Origin: Chlamydia caviae GPIC | Lineage (GTDB): Bacteria; Chlamydiota; Chlamydiia; Chlamydiales; Chlamydiaceae | NCBI RefSeq assembly: GCF_000007605.1 | Contig: NC_003361.3 | Location: 682,001-746,000 of the forward strand | Length of the DNA stretch: 64,000 nucleotides | Direction of reading: 5' to 3' | Part shown: in pieces, positions 48,349 to 58,748 of the stretch | Layout: every line of letters begins with the position of its first letter | Position numbering within the stretch: position 1 is the stretch's first letter | The notes under the pieces: model-generated | Told to the model about the DNA's origin: nothing | Databases searched by the model: none | What the model saw: only the letters and a program-made list of their open reading frames with translations | Position numbers and translations under genes: made by a program

Positions 48349-50073
48349 TCAAACCTCCATCGCTCCTGTACAAGAATCATAAGTGTAGCGCGGCACCCCA
48401 CTTAACTCTTCGCAACCAAATGGCGTCTCCTTAAGAGCTTCTAATTCATTTCGTTTAGCATTTAACAACTTTATAGTTGATTCATGTGCTCTCCATCTTT
48501 CGCCTCTTCTAGAACTTTCAGATTGATCTTCTATCCATTCTTCCCATGTAAATAACGCAATATTTGGATCAAAGTTTTCTTTCTTCTCATTGATATATGC
48601 AAAAACAGAGACTATGTTTCTTGCTAAATGCCCTCCTCGACTTTGTTGTTCAATTTCATAGAGGAAATTTACAGAACGGCTATCTATTTTTGTAAACAAC
48701 TGCAACTGCTCCCAACTCACTCCGTGCTTACATAGATAAAGGAGCCATGAGGAGGTTCCTAAATCCCACCCCACACTACTCTTTGTACAAGAAAAACTTG
48801 GCTGATATTCGTTATCTAAATAAACCTTTAGACAATTCTGTAAATGAGAAATTAAATCCCGAGTTTGCTCCCATGTATTATTCTTAGAATGATCGAGCAT
48901 CATCTTGTATTCTTCTCGGGTTGTCACTCGAGATAAAATCCAAACAGATGGAATGACAATGGTATTTATTTGACTCACAAATCCTAAACGACTGGTCCAA
49001 TAAACAGCGGGAGATATTCTCTCTGCTATAGGCAATTCCCTATCCCCTAATGCAATCAACTTATCGAGAAAATAGAAAGGGCATTCTTTTAGTAAAATTT
49101 CATCCAGAGGTTGTAACTCAATATCACGACAATCAAATTCCATAATAGATAAACGGGAACTTTGTAATTTCATCCTGAGATTTTCGGGATAATTTTCAAG
49201 CTTTCTACTCTCAATCAATCCGTCTATAAGAAGGCGTAGCTCTTGAATCGTTAAGAACTCCTGAATACATATCTGATAGATGATTCTAGGATAATTTTTT
49301 GCTACTATAGAAAGAAATCCTTTTGGAAGAGACGTCATTTCACCTACATAACTTGTAGCATCAACTGTAGCCTCTGCATCGATTACTAATTGACTATCAT
49401 ATAACCAACTTAAATCAAGATCTATTTCTAAACTATCTTCTTCTTTAATAGAGTCATCACTAACAATTGAGGAAGATAAATTAAATGCAGCATTTAAAAT
49501 AGAAGTCGATTCTTCATCAAAAAATTCCTCTCCAACAGTACTGGAATCTAGCATAGATGCAGCAATAGTCTCAGAATATGATTCTGGAGTTTCAGCTAAA
49601 ACAAAATCGTCATCAGAAGATTCTCTGTCATCAATTGTAGAATCCAATACAGATACAGATGTAGCACTAACCTCTATAGACTCATCTAAAGAAGAACTCT
49701 CTTCAGTAGAGGAGGAGATAGAACCATTTGTCCCAGAATCAACGATAGGCGTTATAATAACATAAGGGTGTCTAGAATAATATAAAGCAGAGATTAGTAA
49801 AGCTCCACAAAGCACTAAAGAGATTACCAAACCTAATATCATTACTGGTCCAGAAATGCCGCTGAAAATAACAGAGGCCAAGACAAAAGATACGATCGCA
49901 CAAAAAACGCCAGATATAACTAAGGCCTGCTTATATAAGCGCTGCGAAACGGAAGAACATGAACAGTCATCAATTAAAGATGATTTAACACAGAAAAAAA
50001 ATGTACTATGACAACCCATTGACCCACAACTATCAAGAATAGTTTTCTTATCCAAATGACAGGGGGACAACAA
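48349..50073 (-). CDS. DUF1389-family Inc-like protein 3 with acidic insert
   Basis: A 574-residue paralog, about 160 residues longer than its relatives. The bilobed membrane domain is at about 50-95. Residues about 110-245 are a low-complexity Ser/Glu/Asp-rich insert (SSSTEESSSLDESIEVS, EEFFDEESTS, IKEEDSLEIDLD) absent from the others. The conserved DUF1389 body follows (PKGFLSIVAKNYPRIIYQ, LLKECPFYFLDKLIALGDRE, LLYLCKHGVSWEQLQLF, FDPNIALFTWEEW). A second ATG at codon 19 is possible. Inc-like; the insert could be a host-interaction region. Confidence 0.76.
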   Translation of the reverse strand: MLSPCHLDKKTILDSCGSMGCHSTFFFCVKSSLIDDCSCSSVSQRLYKQALVISGVFCAIVSFVLASVIFSGISGPVMILGLVISLVLCGALLISALYYSRHPYVIITPIVDSGTNGSISSSTEESSSLDESIEVSATSVSVLDSTIDDRESSDDDFVLAETPESYSETIAASMLDSSTVGEEFFDEESTSILNAAFNLSSSIVSDDSIKEEDSLEIDLDLSWLYDSQLVIDAEATVDATSYVGEMTSLPKGFLSIVAKNYPRIIYQICIQEFLTIQELRLLIDGLIESRKLENYPENLRMKLQSSRLSIMEFDCRDIELQPLDEILLKECPFYFLDKLIALGDRELPIAERISPAVYWTSRLGFVSQINTIVIPSVWILSRVTTREEYKMMLDHSKNNTWEQTRDLISHLQNCLKVYLDNEYQPSFSCTKSSVGWDLGTSSWLLYLCKHGVSWEQLQLFTKIDSRSVNFLYEIEQQSRGGHLARNIVSVFAYINEKKENFDPNIALFTWEEWIEDQSESSRRGERWRAHESTIKLLNAKRNELEALKETPFGCEELSGVPRYTYDSCTGAMEV

Positions 50074-50382
50074 GTTAAATTAAAAAGCCCTGATGTATTA
50101 GGGAAAGCAGTCTATTTATAATTAACTAATTAGTGAATCTATATTTTTTAGTTGCGAAATAATTTTCTACAACAGAATGAACCAAGAGGTTAATAAACAA
50201 TATATTAAGAATTACTCATAGGAACTTTCTGGGTAAAAAAAATCAAGATTATTTATGAAGGTTAAAAGTTCCGGTGTGTATCACAGGAAAAAGCAACCGT
50301 AAAATCTCTAGATTCTTGGTAAAGATTGTCAGGAATGCACATTTGTGAATTAATAATGACTTCTTATAAAGATTATGACCCC
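50074..50382. other. Divergent intergenic region
   Basis: An AT-rich 309-base region between the minus-strand DUF1389 gene and the plus-strand Nif3-like gene. It contains a small CCCT/AGGG hairpin (about 50089-50105) and an 8-bp inverted repeat GGAACTTT/AAAGTTCC (50221-50228 and 50265-50272). Promoters for both genes must lie here, but I could not pick convincing boxes. Confidence 0.4.
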
Positions 50383-51138
50383 ATGAACATTACCGATCTT
50401 CTTATCTACTTAAATGATCTATTGTCTTCGGAATCATTTCCCGATTACGGCCCCAATGGTTTACAAATAGGAAATCTTAACGCAAATGTTGAAAAAATAG
50501 CTGTTGGGGTAACTGCAGATTTATCAACAATACAAGCAGCTATCAAATTAGGCGCCAACGTATTAATTGTTCATCACGGATTATTTTGGAAAGGCATGCC
50601 CTATCCTATTACAGGAATGCTTTATAATCGTATACAGCTCCTAATTAAGCATGGCATACAACTATTAGCTTATCATTTACCCCTAGATGCACACCCAACC
50701 ATTGGAAATAATTGGAAAGCGGCCCGCGATTTACAATGGACAAACTTACAGCCATTCGGCAGTTCTCTTCCCTATCTAGGAGTCCAAGGATCCTTCCAAC
50801 CAATATCCATAGAAAATTTTGTAGAAAATCTATCTAATTACTACCAATCCCCTATAAAAGCTCAGGCGCTGGGCGGCCCACAAACCATCTCCTCAGCAGC
50901 ACTCATCTCCGGAGGAGCTTACAAAGAGCTATCTCAAGCTATTCTTTGTAAAATTGATTGTTTCATCACAGGAAATTTTGATGAACCCGCATGGTCCATG
51001 GCCCTAGAAAATCATGTGCATTTTCTTGCCTTTGGTCATACGGCAACAGAAAAAGTAGGACCAAAAGCTCTCGCAGACTACCTTCAGACCAACCTACAAG
51101 TTTCCTCAACATTTATTGATACCGACAATCCATTTTAA
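50383..51138 (+). CDS. Nif3-family dinuclear metal protein (YbgI/CT108-like)
   Basis: A 251-residue protein of the NIF3/DUF34 family (annotated as GTP cyclohydrolase 1 type 2-like). Metal ligands are visible in VHHGLFWKG and in FGHTATEK near the C-terminus; DYGPNGLQIGN is the family N-terminal signature. The frame is open to TTG 50326 with ATGs at 50335 and 50356, but ATG 50383 (MNITDLLIYLN) gives the standard family start. Biochemical role in bacteria unsettled. Confidence 0.88.
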   Translation: MNITDLLIYLNDLLSSESFPDYGPNGLQIGNLNANVEKIAVGVTADLSTIQAAIKLGANVLIVHHGLFWKGMPYPITGMLYNRIQLLIKHGIQLLAYHLPLDAHPTIGNNWKAARDLQWTNLQPFGSSLPYLGVQGSFQPISIENFVENLSNYYQSPIKAQALGGPQTISSAALISGGAYKELSQAILCKIDCFITGNFDEPAWSMALENHVHFLAFGHTATEKVGPKALADYLQTNLQVSSTFIDTDNPF

Positions 51139-51231
51139 TATGCAAAAATGTGCGTGATCGTTCTTGGCTTTTTCTTAGAACTTCCCTTATAGTAAGTTCT
51201 TTTTTGCTATTTCAAAAATCCATAGATCATC

Positions 51232-53061
51232 ATGACCGTAGATACAGAAAAACAACAAGTAGTCCGTCCAAGAAACGAAATCGCTGCTGCAGACTGCTGG
51301 GATGTCAGCCCTCTATACCCAAATAGAGAAGACTGGAAAGCAGATTTAGACTCTTTTGGGTTGAAAACAGACGGTTCGCCTACCTGGCCAGAACTGCAAG
51401 CAACGCAATATCAACTTGAGGATTCCGAATCTCTCCTTTCTCTATTAACGAAACTTTTCTCAGTTGAAAGAAAGCTTGATAAACTCTACGTTTACGCCCA
51501 CCTCGTTCATGATCAAGACATAACAAACCAAGAGGGAGTCGCAGATCTAAAATCGATCACACATCTACACATTCTCTTTTCTGAAGAGATCTCTTGGATA
51601 CAGCCTGCCTTAATTGGTTTATCAGAGCCTATAATAGCGCAACATTTATCGGCTCCCTGCTTAGCTCCCTATAGATTCTATTTAGAAAAAATCTTTAGAC
51701 TATCTATGCATACAGGTACTCCTGGAGAAGAAAAAATTTTAGCCTCAGCATTTGCACCTTTTGAAGTGGCTAGCAAAGCATTCTCTTCTTTAAGTGACTC
51801 AGAAATTCCCTTTGGTCAAGCTATGGACTCAGAAGGAAATTCCCATCCTCTTTCCCATGCACTAGCTTCATTATACATGCAATCTACAGATAGGGAATTA
51901 AGAAAGACAGCTTACCTAGCACAATGTGAAAGATATTATAATTACCGCCATACTTTTGCTAATCTGCTGAATGGAAAAATCCAAGCACATCTCTTCTATG
52001 CGAAGAATAAAAAGTATGGTTCTTGTTTAGAATCCGCGTTGTACCATAACAATATACCCACAACGGTGTATACCAATCTTATGGATATTGTGAAGAAGAA
52101 CGCTTCACTAATTACCAAATACTATTCCCTAAAACAAAAAGCTCTGAATATAAAAGACTTTCACTTCTATGATGTCTATGCACCCCTAAGCCAATCCGAA
52201 GAGAAGAAATACTCTTATGAAGAAGCTGTAGACCTGATTTACGATAGTCTTTCTCCTCTGGGAACTGAATACGTTGATATTTTAAAACAGGGATTAACCA
52301 CAGAAGGTTGGGTAGACAAATACGAGAACCTGAATAAACGCTCTGGAGCCTACTCTTCGGGATGCTATGACAGCTACCCTTATATTTTATTGAATTACAC
52401 AGGAACATTATACGATGTATCTGTAATCGCTCATGAAGGTGGTCATAGCATGCATTCGTATTTCAGCAGGAAAAACCAGTCTTTCCATGACGCTCAATAC
52501 CCTATTTTCCTCGCTGAAATTGCCTCAACTCTCAATGAAATGCTTCTTATGGATTCAATGCTGAAAAAGAGCAATTCTAAGGAAGAAAAGATCACTATTC
52601 TTACAAGATGTTTAGATACGATCTTTTCTACGCTATTTCGCCAGGTTTTATTTGCTTCTTTTGAATACGAAGTCCACTCTGCAGCAGAACAAGGTATTCC
52701 TTTAACCGAAGAATATCTATCCTCAACCTATAAGAATTTACAAAATGATTTTTATGGGGGGATCATAACATTCGATACTCTTTCCAACATAGAATGGGCA
52801 AGAATTCCCCATTTCTATTACAATTTCTACGTATACCAGTACGCAACAGGCATCATCGCCGCCCTATGCTTTGCGGAAAGAATTCTTAACAAAGAAGATA
52901 ACGCTCTCGAATCGTACATGAACTTCTTAAAAAGTGGTGGCTCCGACTTCCCATTAGAAATCTTGAAGAAGTCCGGATTGGATATGGCAACCAGCGAGCC
53001 CATATACAAGGCCTTTTCCTTCATAGAGAGAAAAATTCAAGAGTTATCATCTTTAATTTAA
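51232..53061 (+). CDS. pepF: PepF, oligoendopeptidase F
   Basis: A 609-residue zinc metallopeptidase of family M3B that degrades short peptides in the cytosol. The zinc motif HEGGH is at residues 401-405 (VIAHEGGHSMHS), with the third-ligand region FLAEIASTLNE about 25 residues later. The start is MTVDTEKQQ. Full length, directly upstream of groESL. It fits peptide use downstream of the Opp system. Confidence 0.95.
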   Translation: MTVDTEKQQVVRPRNEIAAADCWDVSPLYPNREDWKADLDSFGLKTDGSPTWPELQATQYQLEDSESLLSLLTKLFSVERKLDKLYVYAHLVHDQDITNQEGVADLKSITHLHILFSEEISWIQPALIGLSEPIIAQHLSAPCLAPYRFYLEKIFRLSMHTGTPGEEKILASAFAPFEVASKAFSSLSDSEIPFGQAMDSEGNSHPLSHALASLYMQSTDRELRKTAYLAQCERYYNYRHTFANLLNGKIQAHLFYAKNKKYGSCLESALYHNNIPTTVYTNLMDIVKKNASLITKYYSLKQKALNIKDFHFYDVYAPLSQSEEKKYSYEEAVDLIYDSLSPLGTEYVDILKQGLTTEGWVDKYENLNKRSGAYSSGCYDSYPYILLNYTGTLYDVSVIAHEGGHSMHSYFSRKNQSFHDAQYPIFLAEIASTLNEMLLMDSMLKKSNSKEEKITILTRCLDTIFSTLFRQVLFASFEYEVHSAAEQGIPLTEEYLSSTYKNLQNDFYGGIITFDTLSNIEWARIPHFYYNFYVYQYATGIIAALCFAERILNKEDNALESYMNFLKSGGSDFPLEILKKSGLDMATSEPIYKAFSFIERKIQELSSLI

Positions 53062-53076
53062 AACAACTAAAGAAAA

Positions 53077-53103
53077 GTAGCACTTGATATTATTAAGTGC
53101 TAA
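53077..53103 (+). promoter_or_regulatory. CIRCE operator (HrcA binding site) of groESL
   Basis: The inverted repeat TAGCACTT - 9 bases - AAGTGCTAA matches the CIRCE consensus (TTAGCACTC-N9-GAGTGCTAA), with two symmetric changes: the outer C/G pair of each arm is T/A. HrcA repression at CIRCE is established in Chlamydia. TAAAAT at 53101-53106 could be the -10 box. Confidence 0.92.
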
Positions 53104-53121
53104 AATCATTGCCAAAAAACG

Positions 53122-53165
53122 AGAGACTTTGGTATCGTTCCTGAGAAACGGCAAAGTCTCTTTTA
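53122..53165 (+). other. Stable stem-loop in the groESL leader
   Basis: A 10-bp perfect stem AGAGACTTTG/CAAAGTCTCT (53122-53131 with 53152-53161), with an inner CGTT/AACG stem, followed by TTTTA. It lies between CIRCE and the groES ribosome binding site, so it would be in the 5' UTR. It looks like a terminator or an mRNA-stabilising hairpin. Confidence 0.6.
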
Positions 53166-53192
53166 GAACAAGAAACACAAGGAGCTTATAAC

Positions 53193-55186
<1,994 letters not shown>

Positions 55187-55220
55187 TCCTTAATTTAGAG
55201 AGCATTTTCTCTAATATTAT

Positions 55221-55269
55221 AAGGTCTCCTTTCATCCATCTTGAGAAGAAAGGGGGCCTTTTTTATTTT
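55221..55269 (+). terminator. Rho-independent terminator of groESL
   Basis: Stem AAGG-CTCCTTTC / GAAAGGGGG-CCTT, followed by TTTTTTATTTT, 35 bases after the groEL stop. Confidence 0.85.
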
Positions 55270-55327
55270 CTAATATTTCTTTCTTCATCTATGTTGGAAA
55301 CCAAGATAAATCATATTCTCATCATGC

Positions 55328-56131
55328 ATGTTTAAACTTTTAAAGAATTTATTTTTATTAGCATTTTGCGTTATCGCTTATTTTTGGATTCGCAAAGAAA
55401 GTATTGTTGAGCATTGGTTATCTGCAAAATTACACACTCAAGTAACTGTAGGCAGGGTCTCTCCTAGAACCTCAGGGATGAAAATCCGTTACCTATGTAT
55501 TCATAATCCCATGCCATCGGAGCGTTTCCCCTATGCCATGGAAATTGAATACGTGAACTTGCGTTTTTCTCTTATTTCTATGCTTCTATCTAAGAAAATA
55601 GAGATCTCAGATCTTCTTATTCATGGAGCCAACTTCACTATACTTCCCTACGACAATCAGTCGTCAAAAACGAACTGGTCGTTATTATGGAAAAATTTCA
55701 CTCCACAAAATCAAGAAGTGCTCGGGACATCTCCAGCACAATCTTTTTCATCAAGACTCGATGACGTTCCCGTATTGATTAAACGTTGCCTATTTGTAAA
55801 TACGCGTATTCATGGAGTAAAAGCAAATAATAAAGAAATTCCATATCTTGCTGTACCCTCTTTGGAATACCACAGCAATATAAACAAACAAGGTTCTCTA
55901 CCAAACCTTGCAACAGCGCTAACCTCTATTCTTTACCTCGCCGTAGAAGAAAGTCTATATCATGTAAATATTCCCGGAGATATCGTTAAAGCACTGTCTA
56001 AGCAATCCCATACCTACTTTAGCTCCGCCTACCCTATCCTAATAGAAAATGAAGAGCCAGAAACTACAGTAACTCAAAAAAAGTCCACTAATGAAATCGT
56101 AGGATTTGTTAGAGAGCTATTTTTTCATTAA
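55328..56131 (+). CDS. AsmA-like membrane-anchored protein
   Basis: A 267-residue protein with a single N-terminal membrane anchor (residues 6-21) and a periplasmic-type body. VTVGRVSPRTSGMKIRYLCIHNP, then VNLRFSLISMLLSKKIEISDLLIHGANFTIL (about 35-115) has the beta-repeat pattern of AsmA/DUF748-type lipid-transport or barrel-assembly proteins. Only a short version of that fold is present. Function inferred from pattern only. Confidence 0.65.
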   Translation: MFKLLKNLFLLAFCVIAYFWIRKESIVEHWLSAKLHTQVTVGRVSPRTSGMKIRYLCIHNPMPSERFPYAMEIEYVNLRFSLISMLLSKKIEISDLLIHGANFTILPYDNQSSKTNWSLLWKNFTPQNQEVLGTSPAQSFSSRLDDVPVLIKRCLFVNTRIHGVKANNKEIPYLAVPSLEYHSNINKQGSLPNLATALTSILYLAVEESLYHVNIPGDIVKALSKQSHTYFSSAYPILIENEEPETTVTQKKSTNEIVGFVRELFFH

Positions 56132-56230
56132 AAAGAACAAATAATAAAATTCTTTGTCCCCCTTCCCACCTCATTCCATAGCGTAGCCGCAACAGCTTTA
56201 ATACAAGAAGATATTTATACAGAAAACCTA

Positions 56231-56258
56231 TTGACTTTTTTGCTATTTCACTTAAAAT
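56231..56258 (+). promoter_or_regulatory. Promoter of tRNA-Asn
   Basis: TTGACT (56231-56236), 16-base spacer, TAAAAT (56253-56258), predicted start about 10 bases before the tRNA 5' end. Confidence 0.7.
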
Positions 56259-56274
56259 TGTCTTTTTTGGATGT

Positions 56275-56346
56275 TCCGGAGTAGCTCAGCGGTAGAGCAG
56301 TGGACTGTTAATCCATTGGTCGTTGGTTCGAACCCATCCTCCGGAG
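56275..56346 (+). tRNA. tRNA-Asn (GUU)
   Basis: Complete cloverleaf: acceptor TCCGGAG/CTCCGGA with discriminator G, D-arm TAGCTCAGCGGTAGAGCA, anticodon stem TGGA/TCCA around loop CTGTTAA (GTT), T-loop GTTCGAACCC. No encoded CCA. Starts the transcript that may also cover the following gene. Confidence 0.97.
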
Positions 56347-56380
56347 TTCTCTTTACTAAGTTCCTATGGAGTAGAGGGAA

Positions 56381-56779
56381 ATGACCAAACCCACCTCACA
56401 AGAAATCACCACAATAAACCCAGTTCAGACTAGTTTTCCTTTATTTTGCAGACAGTCTATTTCTTCATCTGCTCTAGGGGTGTGTATCAGCGTGTCTGCT
56501 ATTTTAGCTACAGCAGCTGTTATCGCCTGTTTATGTTTAGCTCGTTCATCAGAAATACTGATTATCATAATGGCATTAATTACAGGGGTTCTTGTTATTC
56601 TCTGTTTCCTACAAATTGTTTTTCATATTCACGGAAAAAAACAAAGGGCAATACAACATCCATCTCCCCTACAACCCCAGCCACTAGCACCCACACAAAC
56701 TCTGGTTCTTCCACAACTTCCTGAAGCTACCCTTACAGAGCTACAGCAAAAGATGTCTACAGATCCGAAACCACAATAG
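56381..56779 (+). CDS. Inc-like bilobed membrane protein (N-terminal part of split gene)
   Basis: A 132-residue ORF with two hydrophobic segments (about 30-51 and 58-82: GVCISVSAILATAAVIACLCL, then EILIIIMALITGVLVILCFL) and a Pro/Gln-rich tail (PSPLQPQPLAPTQTL). By itself it would make a short Inc-like protein. The last ~15 codons are probably read in the wrong frame relative to the ancestral gene. No signal peptide. Confidence 0.6.
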   Translation: MTKPTSQEITTINPVQTSFPLFCRQSISSSALGVCISVSAILATAAVIACLCLARSSEILIIIMALITGVLVILCFLQIVFHIHGKKQRAIQHPSPLQPQPLAPTQTLVLPQLPEATLTELQQKMSTDPKPQ

Positions 56780-56877
56780 AAAATCTCCTACATGTCAATC
56801 AAGAGGACTTCTTTCCTGATAAGGATGCCTGGGCAGAGATTTTCCTAAAAGATCCGCAATTTCTATTACAAAGTATC

Positions 56878-57687
56878 TTGGCTTCGTGGAAAACCTGCCA
56901 AGAAGATGGCGATGAGGTAACTCTCTCTAGAGATTATATAGGGTTTGATATTGTCCTCACAACTCACGATTTTGCAGGACTAGAAGCAGAGGCTGTTATC
57001 AATGAAGAACCCCAACGGTGCTACATACATCAGGAGCTTCAAAGAAATCTACCCCGAGATACAGGTAGCCAGGTCATAAGAACGAAATTAGGAAATCTAA
57101 CTTATGTACTTCCTATTCTTCGAGATTCTTTAACACCTAATGAAAATGCTGATACAACAAGTCAGGAAGAGATCAATGAAGCCTTCTATAAAATCTTCAA
57201 AAGTTTCTTCACGAAGTACTACATAGCATTAAACGCTAGCGTTGCTAGAGAAAAAATTATCACTCTACAACTCCTTAGATCTGGTTGTCCTGATCTCAGA
57301 GTACGTCAGATGGAAATTTTCGCGCTATTTTGCGCTATTGAACAAATGCACTTCACGCAAACACCAGAAACTCCAAGTCTATTTAGCAATACAGTCGCTT
57401 CTCAACAATTGCCGGTATCGCCACTAACGTCTCCAACAGCAACTGCTTATGGTCAGCTACGAACATCTCCTACAAGTCCTCCAATGCTCACACCTCAATT
57501 TGATAGCATGCAAAGATTCTTAGCTCAGGAGAGACATCATCAAAACATTCCAACAGATGCAAGTCAAACGTCAGTCCATTCTATCTCCGGAAGATTACTG
57601 GAAAATATTTGTAGAAAAAGATATAGCGTCATTCCCAAGAGAATGCTCTCCATACGGACTTGTTTCTCATCCTTGCGGAAATCATGA
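56878..57687 (+). CDS. Middle part of split CT036-like gene
   Basis: A 269-codon ORF from a TTG without a ribosome binding site; the frame is open and protein-like back to 56725, so it is a continuation, not an independent gene. Content: an alpha/beta-looking hydrophilic domain (residues 1-170), then a Ser/Thr/Pro-rich linker (LPVSPLTSPTATAYG). The last ~35 residues are out of frame with the resumed downstream sequence. Unlikely to be translated on its own. Confidence 0.45.
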   Translation: MASWKTCQEDGDEVTLSRDYIGFDIVLTTHDFAGLEAEAVINEEPQRCYIHQELQRNLPRDTGSQVIRTKLGNLTYVLPILRDSLTPNENADTTSQEEINEAFYKIFKSFFTKYYIALNASVAREKIITLQLLRSGCPDLRVRQMEIFALFCAIEQMHFTQTPETPSLFSNTVASQQLPVSPLTSPTATAYGQLRTSPTSPPMLTPQFDSMQRFLAQERHHQNIPTDASQTSVHSISGRLLENICRKRYSVIPKRMLSIRTCFSSLRKS

Positions 57688-57832
57688 AGATTCCATGCGG
57701 CATCTAAATCAAGCCCGTTTTATGGAAACTGAACATCTTGTTATTGCAAATCTAACCGAAGCTGAAATTCAAAATCTCAGTCGCCTCTCTAGACGAATAA
57801 CTCCCCAGCACTCTCGAGATAACAACTATTAA
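57557..57832 (+). CDS. C-terminal part of split CT036-like gene
   Basis: A 91-codon piece in the same frame as the N-terminal part. From LSPEDYWKIFVEKDIASFP onward it is protein-like and ends IQNLSRLSRRITPQHS. It overlaps the middle piece by 131 bases. The first ten codons are probably out of frame. Likely the former C-terminus and not a separate gene. Confidence 0.4.
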   Translation: MQVKRQSILSPEDYWKIFVEKDIASFPRECSPYGLVSHPCGNHEDSMRHLNQARFMETEHLVIANLTEAEIQNLSRLSRRITPQHSRDNNY

Positions 57833-57841
57833 ACTATGCAA

Positions 57842-58615
57842 TCAGACAGCTACAGGTGTCGTTGTACGCAGGAGTCGTGATAAAAGAGACGCACGGTACT
57901 GATTCAACACTGTAGCGTTTGTTAGAATCTCACGAGCCTTAACAACATTATCCTCGGGCATCTGGCAATGCTCAGGAAGATATTCTATATGTAATCCTGA
58001 AAGGACAACTAAGCCTTTGTCTAACCGTCGGGAAATAATCGCAGCAGGTTGTTCAGGAAGATCTTCATACCGAGCTTCTACACAAATTTCTGTATAAGCA
58101 TCTGCGTGCTCAAAATAGGGCCCACCATTAAATAAAGCCCAACCATACGTATTTAAGTTAGAAAAAACCAGCGGCGCGGCGCGAACCCCTACCGGAGTGG
58201 TATAAGAAAATACGCTACCATAGGCAGGGCCTACAGCACGACCAGGGAAAAACCCTAATCCCCGATCGGCAGTATAAAGAAAGCCATCAGGCTCATCAAA
58301 ACTCAAACTCTTACATGCAAAGTAAGCGCCTGCACAGATACCTAGATAACTCCCCCCCTCACGAACATAGTTATCTATTCTTGCTGTTCCTAAACCATGT
58401 AAAGTTTCATGATAGGGGCGGTCAGCACCCCCAGGAATAATCAGCAACCTAGCCGTACACTCCCATAGGGGATCATAAAGAAGGAACTTCCCATCTACCC
58501 GGCAAATTTCTAGGTTTTCCTCAGAAGGAAGACTACTTCTTAACCAGCGCATCAGATGGCGTAAATAATAGGGGGAGACACCCGCGTCAGAATAAATGAG
58601 TATTTTTGTTCTCAT
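57842..58615 (-). CDS. BPL_N glutamine amidotransferase-like protein (CT035-like)
   Basis: A 257-residue protein with the class I amidotransferase-like fold found at the N-terminus of eukaryotic biotin-protein ligases (BPL_N). [11 protein letters not shown] opens the domain, [14 protein letters not shown] precedes the nucleophile elbow GICAGAYFA, and EGGSYLG lies just before it. No biotin-ligase catalytic domain is present. The frame extends to GTG 58651, but ATG 58615 gives the natural start. Biochemical role unknown. Confidence 0.85.
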   Translation of the reverse strand: MRTKILIYSDAGVSPYYLRHLMRWLRSSLPSEENLEICRVDGKFLLYDPLWECTARLLIIPGGADRPYHETLHGLGTARIDNYVREGGSYLGICAGAYFACKSLSFDEPDGFLYTADRGLGFFPGRAVGPAYGSVFSYTTPVGVRAAPLVFSNLNTYGWALFNGGPYFEHADAYTEICVEARYEDLPEQPAAIISRRLDKGLVVLSGLHIEYLPEHCQMPEDNVVKAREILTNATVLNQYRASLLSRLLRTTTPVAV

Positions 58616-58748
58616 AGTAAATAAACCGGATAATACTTGGATTAGAATCACCCGAATATTATAAAGTGTTTAATCCATTAAAAATGTTGCTTATGGTAAA
58701 ATATCTGTTTTATTACCTATAAAACCTTTAGCGTCTCAAGAGGCGGAT

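Larger units (their letters stand above)
56381..57832 (+). pseudogene. CT036-position Inc-like gene split by two compensating frameshifts
   Basis: Three overlapping open pieces read as one ancestral protein of about 483 residues (1452 bases, a multiple of 3). The first frame (from 56381) holds a bilobed membrane domain. After 56725 the second frame carries protein-like sequence well before its first start codon (NQEDFFPDKDAW, then FLKDPQFLL). It is then lost near 57560-57590, where the first frame resumes with LSPEDYWKIFVEKD. A lost A in the A-run at 56748-56751 and an added A in the AAA near 57565 would explain both shifts. It sits next to the CT035-like gene, where C. trachomatis has the Inc CT036. 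Sequencing error is the alternative. Confidence 0.65.

Noticed and set aside
50221..50272. GGAACTTT/AAAGTTCC inverted repeat as an operator
   Set aside because: Arms of 8 bases separated by 36 bases in AT-rich DNA could easily be chance; no known regulator fits.
58346..58356. Run of C in the BPL_N-like gene, checked as a slippage tract
   Set aside because: Only about seven bases, too short compared with the 14- and 10-base tracts, and in a conserved housekeeping-type gene.
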